Source: Bactrocera neohumeralis
Taxonomy: Eukaryota; Arthropoda; Insecta; Diptera; Tephritidae
Direction of reading: 5' to 3'
Assembly: GCF_024586455.1 (NCBI RefSeq)
Contig: NC_065923.1
Coordinates: forward strand, 50,910,264 to 50,974,263
Length of the DNA: 64,000 nt
Positions 56,008 to 64,000 of the stretch are shown piece after piece (positions within the stretch are counted from its first letter, which is position 1; the number at the start of each line of letters is the position of its first letter). Under the pieces are notes generated by a model. That model saw only the letters and a program-made list of their open reading frames with translations. It ran no database searches and had not been told where the DNA came from. Made by a program: the position numbers and the translations under genes.

Positions 56008-56877
56008 TTATACTCTCGCAACAATGTTGCTAAGAGAGTATTATAGTTTTGTTCACATAACGGTTGTTTGTAAGTCCTAAAACTAAAAGAGTCAGATATA
56101 GGGTTATATATACCAAAGTGATCAGGGTGAGGAGTAGAGTCGAAATCCGGATGTCTGTCTGTCCGTCCGTCCGTCTTTCCGTCCGTCCGTCCGTGCAAGC
56201 TGTAACTTGAGTAAAAATTGAGATATCATGATGAAACTTGGTACACGTATTCCTTGGCTCCATAAGAAGGTTAAGTTCGAAGATGGGCAAAATCGGCCCA
56301 CTGCCATGCCCACAAAATGGCGGAAACCGAAAACCTATAAAGTGTCATAACTAAGCCATAAATAAAGATATTAAAGTGAAATTTGGCACAAAGGATCGCA
56401 TTAGGGAGGGGCATATTTAGACGTAATTTTTTTGGAAAAGTGGGCAAGGCCCCGCCCCCTACTAAGTTTTTGTACGTATCTCGGAAACTACTATAGCTAT
56501 GTTAACCAAACTCTACAGAGTCGTTTTCTTCAGGCATTTCCATATACAGTTCAAAAATGGAAGAAATCGGATAATAACCATAAATTCGATATATGTATAT
56601 TATTTTCTTAACACCCTGATGACATGTACGAAATATAGGTGAAATCGGTTCACAACCACGCATTCTTCCAATATAACGCTATTTTGAATTCCATCTGATG
56701 CCTTCTCTTTATAATATATAGTACATTAGGAACCAATGATGATAGCGGAATAAAACTTTACAAAAATACGGTATTTGAAAAATATGTAAATGACGTATAA
56801 TGAAATCTCGATTATCACTTTATCATGCGAGAGTATAAAATGTTCGGTGACACCCGAACTTAGCCCTTCCTTACTTG
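56008..56877 (+). mobile_element. DINE-like (Helentron-type) repeat, full copy (870 bp)
   Basis: It starts TTATACTCTCGC and folds back with GTTGCTAAGAGAGTAT. A GTCCGTCCGTCC microsatellite lies at 56150-56195. The 3' side has GCGAGAGTATAA (12/12 inverse of the start, 56827-56838), a hairpin GTTCGG...CCGAAC (56842-56859), and the end TTACTTG. This is the architecture of Helentron/DINE-type non-autonomous elements. It has no coding frame. Confidence 0.72.
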
Positions 56878-56999
56878 TTTACTTTACAATCACCATAAAG
56901 GAAAATAATGTATTAAAAGTCTTTACAGTCCAACATATGGCTAACATTTATTTTTTCGAGGTTTCGTAGCCTCTTCAGTTTTTGATAGAGTTCTCGATA

Positions 57000-57960
57000 T
57001 AAAGGGAATTAGTCAGTCAGCTGAAGAGAGTACTGCTCCTATTGCATGGCGACAGGCAGCTCCAGTTAATATAAATCCTTGATTGAAGTCAGGGTTTTGT
57101 AGAATTACGTCACCAAGTATTAACACATTTTTTAGCTGTTTAAGTACCATTTTGTCGTCATTATCTGGATGTATTCTTTTTCTAGCCGATGCTCCCTTTG
57201 GCATTCGTCCGTCTTCCCTCCTAAGTAATTCCGTGATTTGCCTTGAAAATGTAACCCATTATAAATCTTATATTTTAACCTGACGGCCAAAGGAAAGATC
57301 GCAGCTCGTTAAGGGTTTTGGGTATGGCTTACATCTTTGCCGGGTTTTTTTATTTTCCTTATCTAAGATAACAAATCCTAAAAATTCTTCTTTATTTCTA
57401 AAGAACTCGCATTTGTATAGTTGATATTTAATATTACCTGCATTTAGAGTCTTGTATATAAGGTTAAGGCTTTATAATGAAATTCTACATTTTGGCTAAA
57501 GACAATAATGTCGTCAATGTAAATATAACAAATATTAGCTATGTACATATTGGATCCCTAAGTCCCTAATCGATTTGGTTACGATTTGGTTTATATTAGA
57601 AAAGAATGACCTTTGTTGCGGCTGTCAAGAAAGTTGTTTGATAGTCTGGTATTAATAATTGGGTTTTTGCAGTGTGCTAATTCTAGGTGAAAGGAATGCT
57701 CCAGCCTGATTATGTAGATTATTGGCGGTAGGAAACTGGCGTGGTACTGATATTGGTCTATTCGGTTGATTTCTGATTGTATTGTTGTTCTCTATTTGAC
57801 GTATGATTGGTACAGCATGCTGTATAATTTCAAGCATAAATGAAATGCAGTTGGTAAATCTTTAGGTTCCTTCCTGCAGATAAGACGTTAAATATTTCCA
57901 CGTAAATAAATGTATTGAAGACTTTACCTCTGTACAACTAATGATGTTCCAATTCCCTGC
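57000..57960 (-). mobile_element. Ty3/gypsy-type retroelement fragment
   Basis: Minus strand: a gag-like Asn/Pro/Gln-rich piece (57840-57652; PISVPRQFPTANNLHNQAG), then the RT catalytic motif YIYIDDIIVFSQ near 57530-57495, CEFFRNKEEFLGF, and RNase H-like NVLILGDVILQNPDFNQGF at about 57150-57060. Most of gag, protease and early RT are gone between the two parts. No LTRs were recognised. It is an old, dead copy. Confidence 0.72.
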
Positions 57961-58131
57961 TTTATTCCACTCAGCATATTGCATTACGAATTAAAGAAAG
58001 TGCTTACAAACAGCCTGATAGAATGCTTCTATATGCTGGTTAAGATCTCGTGCTATGGTAGTCATTGGGTAGTGGGGTAATGTACCTAAGTCCCTTTGTC
58101 TCCGTAGTGTAGCGTATGGCATCTCCAGGGT

Positions 58132-58980
58132 GGCATTCCAATATTGATATCATCGGCCTCAACACCCGCGCCGTTAGTTCTGCTTTCTCCAGGCTGGACA
58201 AGGAAGCACAGAAAATGGGTCTGGAAGTGAACGAGGGCAAGACGAAATACCTCCTGTCATCAAACAAACAGTCGTCGCACTCGCGACTTGGCTCTCACGT
58301 CACTGTTGACAGTCATAACTTTGAAGTTGAAGATAATTTCGTCTATCTTGGAACCAGCATTAACACCACCAACAATGTCAGCCTGGAAATCCAACGCAGG
58401 ACTGCTCTTGCCTACAGGTGCTACTTCGGACTGAGTAGGCAATTGAAAAGTAAAGTCCTCTCTCGACAAACAAAAGCTAAACTCTATAAGTCGCTCATAA
58501 TTCCCGTCCTGCTGTATGGTGTAGAGGCTTGGGCGATGACAACAACCGATGAGTCGACGTTACGAGTTTTCGAGAGAAAAATTCTGCGAAAGATTTATGG
58601 TCCTTTGCGCATTGGCCACGACGAATATCGCATTCGATGGAACGATGAGCTGTACGAGATATACGACCTCATCGACATAGTTCAGCGAATTAAAAGACAG
58701 CGGCTACGCTGGCTAGGTCATGTTGTCCGGATGGATGAAAACACTCCAGCTCTGAAAGTATTCGACGCAGTACCCGCCGGGGGAAGCAGAGGAAGAGGAA
58801 GACCTCCACTCCGTTGGAAGGACCATGTGGAGAAGGACCTGACTTCGCTTGGAATATCCAATTGGCGCCACGTAGCGAAATGAAGAAACGACTGGCGCGC
58901 TGTTGTTAACTCGGCTATAATCGCGTAAGCGGTGTCTACGCCAGTTAAGAAGAAGAAGAAGAAACAAATGCAATGAGTGC
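58132..58980 (+). mobile_element. RTE-type retroelement copy, RT thumb to 3' end, best preserved
   Basis: The copy is 5'-truncated just inside the YADD motif (IDIIGLNTRAVSSAFSRLDK) and then stays open to 58883: KTKYLLSSNKQSS, DNFVYLGTSINTTNNVSLEI, PVLLYGVEAWAMTTTDESTL, RKILRKIYGPLRIGHDEYRI, RLRWLGHVVRMDENTPALKV and RGRPPLRWKDHVEKDL. After the stop come TCGGCTATAATCGCGTAAGC and CTACGCCAGTTAAGAAGAAG with a GAA-repeat tail. The open frame and tail make it the youngest-looking RTE piece in the window and a reference for the others. Confidence 0.9.
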
Positions 58981-58984
58981 ATAA

Positions 58985-59865
58985 ATGATCTATGGCATTG
59001 GTTCACTTTTGTGAGTCTGGAACTGGTGGAGCAAAAAACTGAAGTTTTACTCATAAGCACCAGGAAGGTAGAAGATCAAATAGAGCTCATTATATATATA
59101 CTTCACAGCCGCAGCTGAAGTATCTGGGAGTAATATTTTATAATAAATTAAAATATAAGAAACACCCGGGGTATTCTTCCAGTAAAGCAACCAAAATTTA
59201 TAATGTTCTATCAAGAATGATGACCAATACAGGCTGTGTGCGTTCCAGCCTGCGATTCTTAATAGCGAAAGCAATGAGTTCCGTAATACTGTACGCAGCA
59301 CCAGTATGGATACAGGCAATGAATATAAAAGCGTATGCTAAACAAAAAATTGCAGTGCGTAGGCTTTCTGCAATTCGAGTAATTAGTTCTTTCCGGACTA
59401 TATCAACCGACGCTGTCGAAGTATTATCCAGTATGCGACCCATTGACATCCAGAGAGGTTAGACCAAGCGATTATATCAGCTATCATCGCCTAAAACAGT
59501 ATCGGCAACGACAGAAGAGAAACAAGAGCACTAAAATGTGGCAGGAACGGTGGAATTCCTCATCCTAATGGCGCTAGACCCATCGACTTATACCAGACAT
59601 CCACACGTAGATAGACAGACAACATGGGGACCCAGACTTTCATCTCACCCAAAAATTTAGTGGACATGGGTGCTTTAGAAGCTACCTTATCAGATTCCAC
59701 AATGACATTAGTCCGTACTCTCCGATGTGTACAGAGTATATAGAAGACTCTGAAAATGCACTTTTTTTTTGCTCTCGATTCTCAAATACAAGGGAAAAAC
59801 TAAAAACCACACTCGGTGGTAATTTTACGGTCGATAATTTAACGACAAATGGAGGATGGAGTCGT
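58985..59865 (+). mobile_element. R1-type retroelement C-terminal fragment
   Basis: Frames read LVEQKTEVLLISTRK, GCVRSSLRFLIAKAMSSVIL, YAAPVWIQAM, RRLSAIRVISSFRTISTDAV and CTEYIEDSENALFFCSRFS, the thumb and C-terminal cysteine region of an R1-clade ORF2. It resembles the family at 5985-7090. An RTE piece follows directly at 59866. Confidence 0.75.
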
Positions 59866-61385
59866 ATCTTCGGCACTACGGTGGAGGTTATCTTCGGCAC
59901 TACGGTCGGTAAATTCAGCCTCCACGATGAAACATCCCCAAATGGGTTGAGGCTGATCGACTTCGCCGGGGCCCGAAATATGCTTATCTGTAGTACTAGA
60001 TTCCAGCGTAGAAAAATTCACCAAGCCACCTGGCTGTCTCCAAGCCGAGATTCGCACCCGCCTCTGTGCAGCAAAAAACACATGCCAACAAGCACAAGGA
60101 AGGTTCGACGATGAGAAGCTGCAATCACAACAGATAGCCGAACGATTTTCTACTCTATTTGCACTCCTGCTCTCTGAGAGCACTCGTCAACAACTCGGCA
60201 TAAGGGAACTGTGGGACGGCATTTCAAGCTCCTTACGTACAGCTGCAAACAAAACCATTGGTTTTCGGAAAATGCAAAAGAACAACTGGTACGACGAGGA
60301 GTGCCGTGTTGCAGCGGAGAGAAAACCGACTGCCTACTTCGCAACGTTACGATCGACCACAACACGTCCCGGATGGAATAGACACCGAGAGTTGAAGAGA
60401 GGAGCGAGACGCATTTGCAGACAGAAAAAGAAAGAGGCCGAAATGCGTGAGTATGAAGAGCTTGATAATCTGGCCGACAGGGGTAATGGTCGAAAATTCT
60501 ACGAAAAAATGCGGCGGCTAACAGAAGGTTTCAAGACCGGAGCATACTCTTGTATAACCCCCATGGCAGTGAACGTACAATACCAGGAGAAGGCGAACCC
60601 GATTCCCCAATCGATGACAATGAAGCAGACGTTCCATTGCCTGACCATGAAGAAGTTCGAATAGCAGTTATCCGTCTGATGAACCCAAAAGCAGCTGGAG
60701 CCGGTAGATTGCCGCCCGAGCTATTCACACACGGCGGCGAAGAACTGATAAGGAGCATGCATCAGCTACTTTGTAAAATATGGTCGGACGAAAGCATGCC
60801 CAACGATTGGAGTTTAGGTGTTCTCTGCTCAATCCACAAAATGGAAGACCACACAATCTGCGCCAACTACCGGGGGAAAAGCCTCCTCAACATCGCGTAT
60901 AAGGATCTATCGAGCGTATTGTGAGAAAAATTAAAGCCCACCATCAACAAACTGATTGGACGTTATCAGTGTGGCTTTAGACCTGGAAAATCAACAACCG
61001 ACCAGATATTCACCAAGCGCCAAATCTTGGAAAAGACCTGTGAAGGGATAATCGACACACACCACCTCTTTGTTGATTTCAAAGCTGCTTTCGACAGCAT
61101 GAACTGGAGCTGCCTTTATGCCGCGATGTTTGAATTTGGTATCCCCGCAAAACTAATACGGCTGTGATAACTGCCGTTGAGTCAGTTCGAAAAGCTCCGT
61201 CAGGATCCTGAAGGACCTCTTCGAACCGTTCGATACCAAAAGAGGTTTCAGACAAGGCGACTCCCTATCGTGCGACTTCTTCAACCTGCTTCTGGAGAAA
61301 ATAGTTCGAGGTGCAGAGAAGGTACCATCTTCTATAAGAGTGTACAGCTGCTGGCGTATGCCGATGATATTGATATCATTAATTC
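59866..61385 (+). mobile_element. RTE-type retroelement copy, endonuclease end to YADD
   Basis: In order: VGKFSLHDETSPNGLRLIDF and ARNMLICSTRFQRRKIHQAT (endonuclease), a deletion at about 60045, then NWYDEECRVAAERKPTAYFA, GGEELIRSMHQLLCKIWSDE, QCGFRPGKSTTDQIF, LFVDFKAAFDSMNWSCLYAA and LAYADDIDII at 61350-61378, where it stops. A CTTCGGCACTACGG stretch is duplicated at its left edge. Many frame breaks. Confidence 0.85.
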
Positions 61386-61389
61386 AATT

Positions 61390-61735
61390 AAAAAGAAAAA
61401 AAACGTTAATTACGTTTTTATTTATCAAAATTTTTTCATGATTATAGTAGGGACGATAACCATTCACGTACTTTTTAAGAATAAATTGGGTTTTTGTGTT
61501 TCAGATGATCCAAACATGAGAAATCGTGTCCGCCAGTGAAAAACGCATCTCGTTCACCCAGCCATTTCTCCGACAGACGTCATCAAAAAAATCCAAAAAA
61601 TTTTGTTTATACACTCCACGACATACCTCATGATATGTATGTGAAAAAAGTTCTATTGCAGAATAAAAATTTCTATGGAAAAAATGTCAGAAACACAGGT
61701 CAGATTACCCTACTGACTCCTTAATGTAAACCGAG
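61390..61735. other. Spacer between element fragments, nothing recognised
   Basis: A+T-rich with two short open frames of no recognisable content. Confidence 0.4.
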
Positions 61736-61739
61736 TAGC

Positions 61740-62940
61740 GTATAATAGTGTGCAGTCAATTAGCAGGTGTTTTGGATTATCAGGCTCCTTCTCGTAGAAC
61801 CGGCAATTTGGACAAGAAGCTAGGCCCAGGTGGATAAGTGCTTCTTGAACTTACAGTGGTCATTGTAAAATGCGAAAAGTTGCCAGAGTTTGTCCCAAAG
61901 GAGGTTGAATACATATTTATACCTGCTGAGGTTGTAACCTCCTATTAGCAACTTGGCATGGCGCATGTCTTTGAGTAGTTGCCAATACCTTTCCCTATAA
62001 TAGCGTTCTTTGCGGAGCAGCTTCTTTATGGTATGAGGACCCAAAGCGATGAAGAGTTCAGGTCTTACCATGTAAGCCAATTTCAGCTATACCTTTGCTA
62101 CCGGGCACCCAGATAAGGTGCACTTGCTTACGTTCTCAGCCGTTCTCTACACTCCTGCACCAGTAGTGATTTGATCCCTTAGGCAGAGATTGCTTTAAGC
62201 GGCGCCCTCTCCATAAGTATGTTCGTTGCGATAGTTGAGTTGGAGGTTTTAGTTGGAGGTTTGGAGGCACCGACTTATGGCTTAAAATATGCTCCGTAAA
62301 CTTCGCATAGGTATGGAGAGTTTGATGCGTGGTTCTGCGACTCCTGCACCAATTTTTTCCGACGTTTTGGAGCCGCCTGTGTACCACTTGATTGTACTAT
62401 CCCTAAGCAGTAGCTGGAGAGTGGAATCATTCCATTCGGTTTTACGGCCAAGGGCAACCTTGGGCTTTGATGAAGTTTACCCTTTTTGTAATGCTGTCCC
62501 TTGGGGAAAGACCTAATGGTACTACACCTTAAGTCCTTCATCCGCTGGGACGAGATTATATTACCTCTGCGTGACCCTTCTGCTGGCTTAAATCCCTTTG
62601 GACTAAATCGTAGAGTGCCCGGAATTTGCTTGTAGCTATAATAAAAATGTCATTCGCATATCCTTGACAGCGGATCCCATTGTTAGTTAGCAGAACTAGT
62701 AGGTCGTTCACTAGAGGCTCTTTAAGCGGGGGAGCAGTTTACCCTGTGATCAGCCTCTTGTAGTGCCGATTTGAATTCTGGTATCCCCTACTACTGTTTC
62801 AGCTATTCTGTTGCGCAGTACTGCCTCTCTTCATCTGCGATGTCTAGGAAGGCGCATAACATTACTTTCCCTCCTTCCAGCTAACTCTGTATCTCCGAAG
62901 TTAACTGATGCAGAGAAGTAAAAAGTTTGTCCGGAATGTA
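61740..62940 (-). mobile_element. Non-LTR fragment: degenerate RT and RNase H
   Basis: Right to left on the minus strand: VMLCAFLDIAD, a decayed catalytic core (YANDIFIIATSKFRALYDL near 62660-62600), an RNase H region, then PELFIALGPHTIKKLLRKER and FAFYNDHCKFKKHLSTW. The catalytic YADD has become YAND. It is the same family as 1-380 and 33590-34196. Confidence 0.65.
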
Positions 62941-63094
62941 ATAGGACTGATTTTCTTCCGCCGCGACTGTACTTCGAAGCGTGCGCGCGTAGAGGGCGTT
63001 CTTAGCTAACGATCGAGCGGCTGGTCAGTTGCCTCCGAGGGCCTGGACTCAGGACAAACATTTTTGCGCGGCGTGTTTCTGAGAGTGGTGCAAG

Positions 63095-63400
63095 ACGAAA
63101 ATGCAGCGTTCGTTTAAGATTAAATTCTGTGTGAAACTCAGTAAATCTGCGACAGAGACGTTTGATATGATCAAGCAGGCTTTCCCAGATCTTGCTTAAG
63201 CAAGGAGCGATGAGCTTCGGTGGCATTAGGTCTTTTTGGGGAGCCGGGAAAAGATTGCTGATGAAGACCGGAAGTATGAGCAAATCCAAAGTGAAAACGA
63301 TGCTCTTTGTTTTTTTTTTGACATCAAAGGCATCGTCCACCATGTTTTTGTTCCTCCTGGACAAACCATTAACAATCACACAAGAGTCAGGGGAAGCTTG
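63095..63400 (+). pseudogene. Mariner-type transposase fragment with internal deletion
   Basis: The plus strand gives IKFCVKLSKSATETFDMIKQ and AFPDLA (first helix-turn-helix), a broken RVxEWH-like stretch, then ALCFFFDIKGIVHHVFVPPG and QTINNH of the catalytic domain. The second HTH, the linker and the first catalytic Asp are gone, and a frame break joins the parts. No terminal repeats were found nearby. Confidence 0.72.
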
Positions 63401-63479
63401 TGGCATCTAAAGTACCTAACCAATCTGTCCACAGCCTCTGGGGGTGATGTGAATATCTATCCTGGGAAAAAGGCTGTTG

Positions 63480-63980
63480 CTAGAACGAAGTCGGCTCCTT
63501 TGATGTCCTTGGCATAGCAACTATGTCCTGTGTCATGAACTCTGAAATACAAATTCATTATTGTTCCTGACTATTATACAAGTTCTAGATTTCCTACCAT
63601 TCTTATGACCGCTGTACCTCTAGTTCAGGCGGAAGCATTCTCTTCGGATGAATTTGTACGACTTTTCGTCTATACAAAGGTTTAGCCACCGTCCTGAGTC
63701 CTCAACCGTACTGCTGAACACACGCTATGCCGAAGTGCTCAGGCCCAAGAGTGAACTCATATGGGTTGGCTGCACATCTAGAGAGAAATACCGTCATGTT
63801 GTGCATGATCTGAATGGGTTGATGGGGTCTTCCCAGGCAATCAGCTTGGGAGCGATCTCTCTTAGCCAGATATCGGACCTCTCCCCCTCGCAGTCCACTT
63901 GCAGGATGCCTCCTCTAAAATGAACCCCATGGAAGGACGCTGCGTATCCAGACCCTCAGAATATCACTTCCATGGGTTCT
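63480..63980 (-). mobile_element. Possible ORF1-like retroelement region
   Basis: A minus-strand frame reads FRGGILQVDCEGERSDIWLR then EIAPKLIAWEDPINPF, resembling the ORF1 C-terminal domain of RNase-H-bearing non-LTR elements. With 61740-62940 it may form one antisense element interrupted by the mariner piece. Tentative; it runs to the window edge. Confidence 0.4.
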
Positions 63981-64000
63981 TCTGACCACAAAACTTCTGC

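Noticed and set aside
55875..56313. Minus-strand frames rich in Asp-Gly-Arg-Thr repeats
   Set aside because: They read the GTCCGTCC microsatellite of the DINE-like element and are not protein genes.

Overview
This is A+T-rich nuclear DNA of a higher fly, most likely a tephritid fruit fly or close relative. That placement rests on the gene content, 50-54 bp introns and the repeat families; I could not search a database. It is a eukaryotic window: three host genes with spliced coding sequence, embedded in a dense graveyard of transposable elements.

Host genes, left to right. (1) Minus strand, 504-12815 and running off the left edge: the first five coding exons of a peroxidasin-like gene (signal peptide, LRR N-cap, five LRRs, LRR C-cap, start of the first Ig domain). 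Its 7.1 kb first intron holds an R1-type RT fragment, a Helitron Rep/helicase fragment and a TTAA-flanked MITE. (2) Plus strand, 26121-35201: a complete five-exon ODR4 homologue of 454 aa ending in a tail-anchor membrane helix. (3) Minus strand, 39503-49345: a complete six-exon nudC homologue of 294 aa (N-terminal NudC domain, CS domain, conserved C-terminus). ODR4 and nudC converge. I see no operon-like or functional link between the three.

Mobile elements fill most of the rest. The commonest is one RTE-type non-LTR family (craniofacial-development-protein-2-type endonuclease plus RT, with a GAA-rich 3' tail), seen as at least eleven broken pieces on both strands. Other non-LTR material: two relatives of an RNase-H-bearing LOA/I-type element (a 3.7 kb copy at 45.3-49.0 kb and a 2 kb copy at 19.3-21.3 kb), a second RNase-H-bearing family, R1-type fragments and two Jockey-type RTs. 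DNA elements: an internally deleted mariner with perfect TA flanks and a DNA-binding-only ORF, two more broken mariner/Tc1-type transposases, a 1.6 kb hobo-like hAT element nested in a Jockey RT, two TTAA-flanked Kolobok-like MITEs, a Helitron gene fragment, and several DINE-1/INE-1-like repeats. One Ty3/gypsy pol/gag fragment lies at 57.0-58.0 kb.

From 49.4 kb to the right edge I find no host gene, only layered and inverted element fragments. I found no tRNA, rRNA, CRISPR array or clearly new gene system. The most unusual items are the nested hAT element, the pair of TTAA MITEs (one with a 28-base C run), the mariner derivative that keeps only its helix-turn-helix region, and the RTE junctions where sense and antisense pieces abut.
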